Below are positions 16,551-24,989 of a stretch of DNA of 64,000 nucleotides, piece by piece. The notes beneath the pieces were generated by a model, which was not told where the DNA came from, made no database searches, and was given only the letters and a program-made list of their open reading frames with translations. The DNA is from Microcoleus sp. FACHB-672. GTDB taxonomy: Bacteria > Cyanobacteriota > Cyanobacteriia > Cyanobacteriales > Oscillatoriaceae. The DNA lies in contig NZ_JACJOU010000012.1 in the NCBI RefSeq assembly GCF_014695725.1, positions 248,001-312,000 of the forward strand. Direction: 5' to 3'. How positions within the stretch are numbered: position 1 is the first letter of the stretch; every line of letters begins with the position of its first letter. The position numbers were made by a program, and so were the translations under genes.

Positions 16551-18401
16551 TTATTTCTGTCGTTGGCTACTTTTATTAAACTTGCTTTCTTGCCAAGAAC
16601 TGCCGATTCCCTGTATAATGCCGCGACCAATCAAACCTAGACCCCGGCCAATCACTTGAGTGAGTACATAAACAACACCGTTGCCGGCAAAAGCAACCGC
16701 TGATCGCAAGCGAGGCGCAACCGCATCGCGGCTTTCCAGAACCAACGTTACCGCCAGGGGAATTCCTGACAGTTGCATTAACTCCTCACGGCGGGGTGCA
16801 TAGATAGGAATTTTCCCGATGCCCCGATAAGTGAACAAGAACAACCAATACCGGCTTTCAAAAATCGCTGTGGGTTCCCCAAAATATTTTTCCAGGCGGT
16901 ATTTCCAAGACAAATTGTTGCGAAACTTTTCAATGGATCGGGTCGAAATCCAGCGCCGGTCATAAAAACTCTGTTTAATTTCCTCCACATCTGGAAAATA
17001 ATTTAACAGAGGTTGTACCACTGCATTTGCAACTTGAATCACTAAATTGTGCAGCAAAGCCTCCGCTCGCAGCAACGCTTCTGTGCTGCCGGCAGGGTAG
17101 GCCAAATTGTCAATTTTTAAGGGAGTTTTAAATAGCACATGAGCAATAAATTCAGCCACTTGAGGGATTTTATTCAAAATAGCGCTCTGGACAACTGCCT
17201 CTTCTTGCAAGAACACCGGCACCACTTCCACCTCACCCACAGGTAGCAATAGCGTATAGAATTTGCCAAAAAATTCGGTTGTTACTCCTTCCCACAAATC
17301 CCGGACAATTACATTTTTTTTCTCACTGATCTGCCCTGCCTGTACTTCAGAAAAGCGCAGTTCATCCAGCATTTCTTCTAACTGACGCAGGATAATAGAT
17401 AGCAATTCTTGTTTTTTTTCTGCCCGTAAAATATCAATTTCCAGCGTCACACTTGTCAAATTGGGCAGACTAGAATTTAGCTTGGCAAGAGTCGCTTCAA
17501 ATAATTCTGAGCGCAACGCTCTATAACTCATTTCTGAGCCGATTGTTTGGCGCTGCAACCGGCCTGCTTCTGGGTCAAGCTCTGTAGGTTGCAGAGAAAT
17601 TTGTCCAGATGCTTCAGGCGAATTTTGGGGCGAAAAGTCTTCTCGCTCGCTCCAATTAGAGGCAGAAGTGGGCTGAGGTGCCGGTGGTAAAGGGTTTGGA
17701 GCCAACACTTGGTTTACCAACCAGCGGGCGGCTCGCAGTTCTCTTCGGCGTCCCAGCAGAACCGCTCGATCCAAGTCTGTTATAGCCGGATTTTGCAGTT
17801 GGGCTGTCAAACTCTCAATTGTGGCATCAATTTGTCGCAGCCCTGGTAAACTCAGGGTTCGCCGCAGGTTGGCCAGTGGGCGCTTTGCTCTGGCCTCCAA
17901 CTTTGCCGGTATTCGCACTTCGGCTGAAGACTGACGAGGGACAAGCGTCCGCAGACTTTTGACATCTGACCAATAAGTGCCGCCACCGGCAACCTGACGG
18001 ATCGCAGCAATTAACTCAGCAGTGGCTGTACCTTTCGGGCAAAAACCCTTAACACCGGCTCGCCGTGCTGCTGCCAGTGCCGACAGATCAGTAAATGCAC
18101 TCACCACCAACACCGAAACTTGAGGGTACTGAGTGGTCAGCCGGTCGCACAAAGTCAGTCCTGGCATCCCCGCCGGGGCAGACAAGCCCGACCCTAATTC
18201 TAAAATGACTAAATCGACCTGATTTGCTGGTTCCCCCGTCTCCTGTTTGACACGCTTTTCTAGCAGACGTAAAGCCTCTGAACCCTCTGCAGCTTCTGCC
18301 ACTACTTGCAAGTCAGGAAACTGCTCACACACAGTCCGTAGACCGATGCGAAAGATGGGGTCATCATCAATTAGTAGCAGTTTCAAGGAGCGTTCGCTCA
18401 T
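16551..18401 (-). CDS. DUF3685 protein with N-terminal pseudo-receiver domain
   Basis: 616-aa protein. Residues 1-135 form a CheY-like receiver (LKLLLIDDDPIFRIGLRTVC) but the phosphoacceptor position reads DLVILELGS, with Glu in place of Asp; the conserved Lys is present in GFCPKGTATAEL. The rest is the cyanobacterial DUF3685 region, including EILRAEKKQELLSIILRQLE, a YDRRWISTRSIEKFRNNLSW segment and a hydrophobic C-terminus that may associate with membrane. I start at the ATG at 18401 since the receiver begins immediately after it; an upstream ATG at 18458 would add 19 non-conserved residues. A 15-bp inverted repeat lies 74 bases upstream. Confidence 0.88.
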   Translation of the reverse strand: MSERSLKLLLIDDDPIFRIGLRTVCEQFPDLQVVAEAAEGSEALRLLEKRVKQETGEPANQVDLVILELGSGLSAPAGMPGLTLCDRLTTQYPQVSVLVVSAFTDLSALAAARRAGVKGFCPKGTATAELIAAIRQVAGGGTYWSDVKSLRTLVPRQSSAEVRIPAKLEARAKRPLANLRRTLSLPGLRQIDATIESLTAQLQNPAITDLDRAVLLGRRRELRAARWLVNQVLAPNPLPPAPQPTSASNWSEREDFSPQNSPEASGQISLQPTELDPEAGRLQRQTIGSEMSYRALRSELFEATLAKLNSSLPNLTSVTLEIDILRAEKKQELLSIILRQLEEMLDELRFSEVQAGQISEKKNVIVRDLWEGVTTEFFGKFYTLLLPVGEVEVVPVFLQEEAVVQSAILNKIPQVAEFIAHVLFKTPLKIDNLAYPAGSTEALLRAEALLHNLVIQVANAVVQPLLNYFPDVEEIKQSFYDRRWISTRSIEKFRNNLSWKYRLEKYFGEPTAIFESRYWLFLFTYRGIGKIPIYAPRREELMQLSGIPLAVTLVLESRDAVAPRLRSAVAFAGNGVVYVLTQVIGRGLGLIGRGIIQGIGSSWQESKFNKSSQRQK

Positions 18402-18474
18402 GACACTGGTCAGGGACAAGATAGGACTTAAGCATTTTAAGGGTGGACTGTCGCACATTTATTTGTCATTGCCA

Positions 18475-18517
18475 TTCATCTTCCCGCTATCCCCTATGGA
18501 TCTAGCGGGAAGATGAA
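18475..18517. repeat. Perfect 15-bp inverted repeat
   Basis: Arms TTCATCTTCCCGCTA (18475-18489) and TAGCGGGAAGATGAA (18503-18517) with a 13-base loop lie between two minus-strand genes. No T tract follows on the minus strand, so it may be an mRNA-stabilising hairpin, a processing site or an operator rather than a classical terminator. Confidence 0.8.
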
Positions 18518-18619
18518 GGGTGACATGAAGCTCAGTTTTCAACAATCAAGAATAAAGCAGCGAAAAACCGATTGCTTTCTCAACTTTCTATCCTCAATTC
18601 TGCCACCGGGTAGCTCACC

Positions 18620-20869
18620 TCACTCAATTCCATCGATAGGCAGGGGTTCAGTCGCTGGGGGTTCTGCCGGCGGCGGCGCGGCGGCTGGGGGTTCTGCCGG
18701 CGGCACATAAGGTTCTTCTGGCGGTGGGCTGTAAGACTCTACCGGCGGCACATAAGGTTCTTCTGGCGGCACATAAGCCTCTGCCGGTGGGTTATAAGGT
18801 TCTGCCGGGGCTACATAAGCCTCTGCCGGTGGGTTATAAGGTTCTGCCGGCGGTGCGTAATTTTGGGCCGGTGGGTTATAAGGTTCTGCCGGCGGTGCGT
18901 AATTTTGGGCCGGTGGGTTATAAGGTTCTGCGGGGGGATAATACTCTTGTGCCGGTGGGCTGTAAGATTCTGCCGGATAAGTTTCCTGAGCCGGTGCAGC
19001 CGGTTGCTGAGCTGCGCGAATAGCATCCCGTTCTGCCGCCCAGCGACCGATCCCGTCCTGCGCTTCATAATACAGCGCCCGACCGGAACCGATTTGCGAT
19101 GCCACTTGAATCGCATCTGTCAGTCGGCCTTGAGCAGCCAGCTTCGTTGCTTCATTCAGCTTAGGCCGGTCTTCCGCAATTTGAATTTGGCCCACCCACT
19201 CATCAATAGATGTCCGAGCCTGTTTATATAGCGCCCGCCCTTGGCCAATTTTTTCAGCGATGCGAATCGCGTTGCTCAGATTGCCCTGCTTAGCCACCGT
19301 TCGCGCTTGGTCTAAGATTGGTTGGTCTTCCAGCGTTTGAATTTGTTTGTTCCAAGAAGCGATTAGAGTTTGAGCCTCGATGCGTAATGGCCGGCCTAGA
19401 GTGACTTCACGCGCCTTGGTGATCGCCGCCTTCAAAGCATCAATCGTTCCCGACTCCGCTAATTGCTGGGCCAGCACGACATAAGGCCGGTCTTGTGACT
19501 GTTCTAATTGCTTACGCCACTGGGCGATCAAAGTTTGTGCATAGATGCGTCTGGGGCGTTCCTGCTTCACCATTTGCGCTTGGTCAATGGCCAATTGGAA
19601 CGTCAATCCCTGGCCCACGCTTGCCAGAGAACTCGCCATCTGAAGTTGAAGCAAATCTTTCAGTTGTGCCTGCCAGTCTGTAATTTTTGCCTGAGCTTGT
19701 TTGTATAAGGGGCGATCCGGCCCAATCTGGCGGGCAGCGGCTTGAGCTTCTAGAACCGCCACAATGGTTGCCGCCGGCTGTTGAGGCCCATTTTTTGTAT
19801 TAGGTACAAGTATTTCTGCGCGGCTCAGCAAAACAAAGTCTTGAGCCTCTGCATACAGTGAAGATTCCTGAGGAACGCGTTTAGCGATAGAAATCGCCCC
19901 GTCCAAATCCCGTGCTTGTAGCCGTTTAGCCGCCAAATCGAGCAACTTTCGGCTCCATTTAACAATATCGGCTTTGGCTAACGTATAGGCGTAGCTGTTC
20001 GAGCCGATTTTGCGAACCAGCGACAGTGCCTTTTCTAACTCGTCTGGTGTCTCGTAGGTGGCCAATTCCCGCGCTTCTTTCAGCTGACCCCACGCCTGTC
20101 TTTCCGCAACGATCTGCTTGAGCAACTCGCCGTAGCGTTGCTGCCCCCAGTAATCATTTCGCAGCCGAACCATTTGTTGGGCATAGGCGGTTGCTTGCTG
20201 CCATTGCTGGGTTTTGATCGCCTCTATCGCTTTATTGTATAGAACTTTTCCTTTATCCCAATCCTGCTGCCAAAGGGCTACCAGCGCTTGAGCGTCGGCA
20301 TAGACTGGGCTGTTTTTCGGCACATTACCGGCAATTGAGATTGCGCCCTTTAAATCGCCGCCATCCATCTTATTTTGGGCAATTTCTAGCAAGGATAGTG
20401 ACCATTCGTCCCGCATGTGGGTTGCCTGACCATAAAGCGGGTGTTCTGCCGGCCAGTCCTTCACCAAGGCCAACCCTTTTACCAACTGGTCTACCTTGCG
20501 GGATGCCGCAGCCTGCTGAGCGCATTGCAGCCGTTCCATATCAGGCGAGAGGGGCGAAATATTCTCGCAGTTGATGGGCGGCGGCATGGTGATTAACCAG
20601 AAAAAGGCACCTGCGGCGGTTCCCCCAAATACAAGAAGCACGCTCAGCCAAATGAGCGGCCATCCCCAATCCCGGCGTCTGGGCTGGCTGTGAGGGTTCG
20701 GTGTGTCAGTTTGAACGGGAATCATCGTCTCACTACTTGGTTGGGGCATCGCGGCAGTGGGGGGATCGGAGATAGCCGTTGTTGGCCCTACGATCGGTTT
20801 GCGCCGACGTCGCATCAGGAATTTGCGGGCTGTAGGTGTTCGGGATTGGTCAAATTGTCTGTTCGCCAT
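18620..20869 (-). CDS. Membrane-anchored repeat protein with Pro-rich tail
   Basis: 749-aa protein. A basic cytoplasmic N-terminus (ARKFLMRRRRKPIVG) leads to one membrane helix near residues 70-92 (WLSVLLVFGGTAAGAFFWLI). The body (about 100-640) is built from degenerate helical repeats of about 70 residues recalling TPR/SEL-like units, each with a signature like DLKGAISIAGNVPKNSPVYA, DLDGAISIAKRVPQESSLYA or RLTDAIQVASQIGSGRALYY. The last 110 residues are Pro/Ala/Glu/Tyr repeats (AEPYNPPAQNYAPP), encoded partly by exact 42-base tandem copies. Similar cyanobacterial proteins are often annotated loosely as chromosome-segregation ATPase, but no nucleotide-binding motif is visible. Likely a periplasmic scaffold; function unknown. 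Confidence 0.8.
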   Translation of the reverse strand: MANRQFDQSRTPTARKFLMRRRRKPIVGPTTAISDPPTAAMPQPSSETMIPVQTDTPNPHSQPRRRDWGWPLIWLSVLLVFGGTAAGAFFWLITMPPPINCENISPLSPDMERLQCAQQAAASRKVDQLVKGLALVKDWPAEHPLYGQATHMRDEWSLSLLEIAQNKMDGGDLKGAISIAGNVPKNSPVYADAQALVALWQQDWDKGKVLYNKAIEAIKTQQWQQATAYAQQMVRLRNDYWGQQRYGELLKQIVAERQAWGQLKEARELATYETPDELEKALSLVRKIGSNSYAYTLAKADIVKWSRKLLDLAAKRLQARDLDGAISIAKRVPQESSLYAEAQDFVLLSRAEILVPNTKNGPQQPAATIVAVLEAQAAARQIGPDRPLYKQAQAKITDWQAQLKDLLQLQMASSLASVGQGLTFQLAIDQAQMVKQERPRRIYAQTLIAQWRKQLEQSQDRPYVVLAQQLAESGTIDALKAAITKAREVTLGRPLRIEAQTLIASWNKQIQTLEDQPILDQARTVAKQGNLSNAIRIAEKIGQGRALYKQARTSIDEWVGQIQIAEDRPKLNEATKLAAQGRLTDAIQVASQIGSGRALYYEAQDGIGRWAAERDAIRAAQQPAAPAQETYPAESYSPPAQEYYPPAEPYNPPAQNYAPPAEPYNPPAQNYAPPAEPYNPPAEAYVAPAEPYNPPAEAYVPPEEPYVPPVESYSPPPEEPYVPPAEPPAAAPPPAEPPATEPLPIDGIE
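18840..18923. repeat. Two exact tandem 42-bp units in the Pro-rich tail
   Basis: Copies at 18840-18881 and 18882-18923 are identical and encode 14-residue AEPYNPPAQNYAPP-type units; diverged copies continue on both sides. Identity at the DNA level implies a recent duplication. Confidence 0.85.
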
Positions 20870-21354
20870 CGCTTCAGCTTTCCGGTGCGCTTTGTTCGCT
20901 TGTTGCCTCGGAGGTCTAAGTTAAAACGCCATTGACAGTTTGCCTAAAGCAATTTGCTTGGGTTTAACTTCGATCCCCAAACTCGGTTGGGAAACTGGCA
21001 GCTTGCCAGCAGAAGGAACGCGCCGCAGCAGGCCAATCTAATTTCACTTCAATACCCACTTAATAAAGTTGGGTATCCGGACAGTTGAGGGTGCCTGCGT
21101 TGCTTCCTCTTTTCAGCATGGCTCCATCAGGGCCAAGTCGCTCAATTCCTGCTTGTCAATTGTGAATCGCAAGTCAGTTTGCCGTCATATTATAGGGTTG
21201 AGAAGCAACTTGAAAGTGTTTTTAGGCTGAATTGATCGCAATTTGTGTCTGTATTGCCTTAATTTTTTTTCTGACCTTACCGGCCTGAACAATGGCTAGC
21301 CAGACAAACTCAGACTTTTTCCCTAAAATGACACATCAGTGCGATCCGAGCGCT
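20870..21354. other. Gene-free stretch between the Fur-family gene and the repeat-protein gene
   Basis: About 485 bases downstream of the Fur-family gene and upstream of the repeat-protein gene, both on the minus strand. A hairpin with arms ATACCCACTT and AAGTTGGGTAT (21052-21075, one bulged base, four-base loop) is the only structure seen; it shares the ATACCCA word with the palindrome at 14906. No gene is apparent. Confidence 0.45.
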
Positions 21355-21816
21355 CTAGGTGTCTGCTGACGAGCGAGCCGGCGCTGAGCGATATCCGTAA
21401 AAGTCTATCCGATACTCAGTTATCCGCACGCCTGTTTGTTTTTCAAGTTGATCAATTAACTCTTCAGGGAGTTCCACGTGTACGTCCATAATCTGATTGG
21501 TATCCAAACAGTTGACGTGACTGTGGGAGTCACTGATATTGCCATATAAACGACCGTCAGAGCGCTCTATACACTCGATGATGCCCTGAGTTGATAGCGC
21601 CTCTAAATTCTGGTACACCGAGGTATGACCAATGGCTTTGCCTTGGTGATTTAATCGGTCATAAATCTCTCGTGCTGACAGGTGTTCTTGCGCCTGCCAC
21701 AGGAGTTCCAGAATGAAGCGGCGCTGCCGGCTCAGACGCATTCCTAGCGTCTGACAGCGATTCAGAGCATCTTCTAATGAGCGAATTTGTTTCACAGCTA
21801 CCGCCTCATTTTTCAT
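21355..21816 (-). CDS. Fur-family transcriptional regulator lacking CxxC motifs
   Basis: 153-aa metal- or peroxide-responsive regulator type. The N-terminal winged helix (about residues 10-90) has LSRQRRFILELLWQAQEHLS, EIYDRLNHQGKAIGHTSVYQ and NLEALSTQGIIECI, close to PerR/Fur. The metal-binding part keeps HSH and MDV residues (SDSHSHVNCLDTNQIMDVHV), but both structural CxxC pairs that bind zinc in most Fur proteins are missing. I start at the ATG at 21816; a TTG at 21843 would add nine residues. The gene is divergent from crr6, with 255 bases between starts, where its operator should lie. The ligand (iron, peroxide or other) cannot be fixed from sequence. Confidence 0.9.
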   Translation of the reverse strand: MKNEAVAVKQIRSLEDALNRCQTLGMRLSRQRRFILELLWQAQEHLSAREIYDRLNHQGKAIGHTSVYQNLEALSTQGIIECIERSDGRLYGNISDSHSHVNCLDTNQIMDVHVELPEELIDQLEKQTGVRITEYRIDFYGYRSAPARSSADT

Positions 21817-22071
21817 GCTTTTTTTATAAAAAGTCAGTCTCAAGAGTCTTTCTAATTATTCTATCCTAGGTTTTTTGGGGCCGGTTGCTATCTCCTGGTG
21901 TTGCCCTTGGGCTAGAGATGCCCCTAGCGTGAACTTCAGTTTGCAGCAGATATCTGATCATCATAGCCTCAAGTCTTAGGCCAGCCGGCACGGGCTGCGA
22001 TCGGCTCTCTGATAAACTACAGGAAAGCGAATAATCTTCGCCTCTTGTTTTTCCCTTTTTTCATTGTTTTC

Positions 22072-22557
22072 ATGGCCATCACCATCCCGCTTAATTTGGA
22101 GTGCTTGCAGCAGTTGGATCTGTCGCCGGCTCAAACTGCGATTGACTCATTGCTCCAGTTGCCAGCGCTTTCGGCTGATGGGCAGCTGCGCTTTGAAATT
22201 GACTATCCCAGAGAACCGGAAGATCCGCGAGAACTTTCAGAAATCCCTGAATTGCGACTGTGGTTTATTCGCTTAGACGCTCGCTATCCCTGGTTGCCGC
22301 TGTTGCTAGATTGGAAAGCCGGTGAGTTAGCCCGTTATGTGGCAATGCTGGTGCCCCACCAGTTCCACCGCACTGAGGGAATTCAGTTTAACCCAGAAGC
22401 TTTAGAAATTTTCTTAATGCAGAAAATTTTTGCAAGCGCCGACTGGTTGCACCGGCAGGGTGTCCCCAGCAAATCTAAGTTGATGTCAATGGCTCAGACG
22501 CTCGGCTATGATTTGGACGAGTCATTATTTGACTTAATTAGCAATCCAAATTCTTGA
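22072..22557 (+). CDS. crr6: CRR6-family NdhI maturation factor
   Basis: 161-aa soluble protein of the CRR6 (DUF1817) family. CRR6 in chloroplasts and its cyanobacterial relatives assist assembly of the NDH-1 complex by helping maturation of subunit NdhI. Diagnostic stretches are NLECLQQLDLSPAQTAIDSL, RLWFIRLDARYPWLPLLLDW, GELARYVAMLVPHQF and EGIQFNPEALEIFLMQKIF. The ATG at 22072 places the conserved region at the N-terminus; an upstream TTG would add a hydrophobic extension that is probably not translated. A convergent wall-hydrolase gene follows, with a ten-base inverted repeat between them. Confidence 0.88.
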   Translation: MAITIPLNLECLQQLDLSPAQTAIDSLLQLPALSADGQLRFEIDYPREPEDPRELSEIPELRLWFIRLDARYPWLPLLLDWKAGELARYVAMLVPHQFHRTEGIQFNPEALEIFLMQKIFASADWLHRQGVPSKSKLMSMAQTLGYDLDESLFDLISNPNS

Positions 22558-22638
22558 CTAACTCTTAGATATAAAGAGTTGCCTGCCAAGTTTTCGGAAG
22601 CTCCTGCGCTACTAATTTGGCAATTGCCAATTCGTCAT

Positions 22639-22675
22639 GAAGAGTGAATAGAAACCATTCAGTTTTTCACTCTTC
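22639..22675. terminator. Candidate bidirectional terminator between convergent genes
   Basis: Arms GAAGAGTGAA (22639-22648) and TTCACTCTTC (22666-22675) with a 17-base loop containing five T. It lies between the ends of crr6 and the M23 peptidase gene. Confidence 0.5.
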
Positions 22676-22692
22676 ACTTCTTCAGCAAAAAA

Positions 22693-24249
22693 TTACGCCG
22701 GCGGCAAATAAGCCATCGGGTTCTCCGCTCCACCGCCAGGCTGGTGAATTTCAAAGTGCAAGTGAGGGCCGGTACTGAAGCCGGTGCTACCCATTTCAGA
22801 AATTTGCTCACCTTGCTCAACTTGCTGACCTTGGCGGACTAAAATCCGGTCGTTGTGAGCGTAGCGAGTCATACTGCCATCAGGATGTTTAATCTCCACT
22901 AAATTGCCGTAGCCACCTTCATCCCAACCGGCATAAGTAACAACCCCAGAAGCCGCCGCCATAATGGGTGTCCCAATCGCACCAGCAATGTCAATGCCGG
23001 CGTGCATCCGCCCCCAGCGCCAGCCATAGCCTGAAGTTAAAACTCCCTGAGCCGGCCAGTTATATCCATTAAAATAAGCTGGACTTTTTGGTAAATATGT
23101 GTCTGGGGAATTGAGCGGCGGTAACTGTGGCGAATTCATTAAGGGGTTCATTAATGATTCGTACACTTCGGAACCAAGAGATGCTTTTGCAATCTGTTGC
23201 GGTTCAATGCTCGATTCAGCGGCTGCTGTTTGCCAACTGCTACTTTGAGTTTTAGATGCAAGTTCCCGCTGTTGTTGCCGCAGCTTTTGAATCTGCGCCT
23301 GCGAGGTGTTGGTGTTTGCAGAGAAACGAGAGGCGGCTACCGAGCGATTTCTCTGTACCGGCACTACCATCGGCTGTTCAGCATTCTGCGCTTCTTGTAT
23401 CGGCAGATGGGTTGGATGTTTATCTTTATGAGTCTGATACTTTTCCCGAAGCCTCATCAGATCCGCTCTTAAATTCTCAACGTATTTCTGATTGGGTTGT
23501 TCGCTTTGGGAGGCGAAAGAGTTTGCATACCGGCTGGCAACAGAAGGCGAACTTGCTGCTAAAGTTGTGCCGGCTACAGATTGATTACTACTTTCATCAG
23601 AGGCTGTTTCTGAAAAGTCAGAACGAATCGCACTCGTTTGAGGAATGCTGAGAGTTTGATTAATTTCGAGCCGGCTCGGATCGCTTAACTCATTAAACTT
23701 GATCAGGTCTGTTAAAGAAACCCCATAGACGCTGGCGATGGACGAGAGTGTTTCTCCGGGCTGTACTTTGTGAAGCACGATATTGCGGGCTACCTCGAGG
23801 ACGGGTACTGTCATCACTGCTGGTGCTGGTTGAGCAGTGATGGCAGTAGCAGGAATAACTGTAGCTGGAGATTCAGTCTTGCCGGCAACCCTTGGCGTTA
23901 CAGTTTTTAGAGCCGATCTCTCTGCTAGTTTCCCAGAAGACTGTATCAAATCTTTAAACTTCACCTGAACATCGGCATTGAAAGAGTTCCTGACGGAGAC
24001 TGTTGGGGTTAACTCTGTGGCTGCCAGTTCCTCTTGAGGTTTACGACTGTCAGAGGCGGGAATAAAGTCGGGTGTGTAAAGTACAACCCGTGTGAGTTCG
24101 GGCGCTGCCGGCTCAGTTGCATAAGCAGCATCACCTTGTTGAGGCACGATTAGGCTAGACGCCCCCATTGAAATTGCCAATCCAATTAAAGCCGCTGAAG
24201 GACGATCTTTATGACTGGCATCTGAAAAACCTGGCGTAGCGTGTTCCAC
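22693..24249 (-). CDS. LysM-M23 peptidoglycan hydrolase
   Basis: 518-aa exported cell-wall enzyme or divisome activator. A hydrophobic segment at residues 20-40 (ALIGLAISMGASSLIVP) is a probable signal or anchor. One LysM domain (about 172-218, VQPGETLSSIASVYGVSL and LEINQTLSIP) binds peptidoglycan. A Ser/Gln-rich coiled linker follows, and the C-terminal M23 endopeptidase domain (about 405-512) carries HAGIDIAGAIGTP and HLHFEIH, with the metal-binding His and Asp preserved. M23/LysM proteins in cyanobacteria act in septal peptidoglycan cleavage or junction formation. The 740 bases upstream contain a structured element that may be part of its leader. Confidence 0.93.
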   Translation of the reverse strand: MEHATPGFSDASHKDRPSAALIGLAISMGASSLIVPQQGDAAYATEPAAPELTRVVLYTPDFIPASDSRKPQEELAATELTPTVSVRNSFNADVQVKFKDLIQSSGKLAERSALKTVTPRVAGKTESPATVIPATAITAQPAPAVMTVPVLEVARNIVLHKVQPGETLSSIASVYGVSLTDLIKFNELSDPSRLEINQTLSIPQTSAIRSDFSETASDESSNQSVAGTTLAASSPSVASRYANSFASQSEQPNQKYVENLRADLMRLREKYQTHKDKHPTHLPIQEAQNAEQPMVVPVQRNRSVAASRFSANTNTSQAQIQKLRQQQRELASKTQSSSWQTAAAESSIEPQQIAKASLGSEVYESLMNPLMNSPQLPPLNSPDTYLPKSPAYFNGYNWPAQGVLTSGYGWRWGRMHAGIDIAGAIGTPIMAAASGVVTYAGWDEGGYGNLVEIKHPDGSMTRYAHNDRILVRQGQQVEQGEQISEMGSTGFSTGPHLHFEIHQPGGGAENPMAYLPPA

Positions 24250-24989
24250 GATTGCATTCTCCTGTTCTGACTAGCACTTAATTTGACTGGGCAAACCAGT
24301 TTAGGCAGATGCACCGAGGAGCTTAGTAAAGTTCAAAATAAACCTAAAACGCTCAATTTAATGAAGTGAGTGTTGATGTGAAGCTATGTTCAGTTTTTTG
24401 TGTTTCCCATCTGTTTAGCTTTTTGAGGGCTAACAGTTTTTGATGACCCGATTGATTGCGACTTCGCCTGACTCTTTATTGACACCTGTGTTGCTAATGA
24501 TTCTGGAAAAAACTCAATTTTTTAGAATTAAGGTGGCATCTTCAGAGTCTTTGCTCTTCCAGGGGCGATACGATTTCTTATCAAGTTTAGTGATTGGCGG
24601 ATGCCGTCTTTAGGATGAGGCTCTGCTCAATCTAGCTTTGCTGATGTCCCATCAGCGGTTTTAGCGTAGCTATACATCTAGACTCTAGACGGCTCCCGTC
24701 TTTATGTAGTTTAAATACTTAAAGAACTATGTTCGGCTTCACTGGGAGCTAAATGTAACATCATTAATAGTGTCTATCCAAATGCACAAATTTTTATCAG
24801 TAAATTCCCTGATCTTTTTTTTACTTATTAATAAAATAATTCAAAATCTCTGTAAAAGTAACCTACGGGTTAGCTAAACAGTATGAGTTTTTCTAACTAT
24901 GAGAAAGTTGCTTGATCGGCTCTCTGGTTCAAAAGTTCGGTAGAACCAAAACAGCGCCTGATACAAGAGACCCAAGCGGGAGCTGACCA
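24250..24989. other. Gene-free stretch with a structured element
   Basis: About 740 bases upstream of the wall-hydrolase gene and downstream of the GmhB-like gene, both minus strand. The part at 24600-24705 holds several hairpins and direct repeats (listed separately). The rest is AT-rich and shows no reading frame. Confidence 0.5.
24603..24705. repeat. Cluster of short perfect hairpins and direct repeats
   Basis: Within 100 bases there are: a seven-bp hairpin GCTGATG-tcc-CATCAGC (24640-24656), a six-bp hairpin AGACGG-ctc-CCGTCT (24687-24701), a tandem TCTAGAC duplication (24677-24690) and a direct repeat CCGTCTTTA (24604-24612 and 24697-24705). It could be a folded leader RNA of the M23 gene (minus strand) or an interspersed element. 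I could not match it to a known riboswitch. Confidence 0.5.

Noticed and set aside
18724-19231. Plus-strand frames opposite the Pro-rich tail
   Set aside because: They are antisense shadows of the tandem Pro-rich repeats.
24603-24705. c-di-AMP (ydaO/yuaA) riboswitch
   Set aside because: Location before a wall hydrolase is suggestive, but the conserved riboswitch core could not be aligned by eye, so it is listed only as an unassigned structured element.
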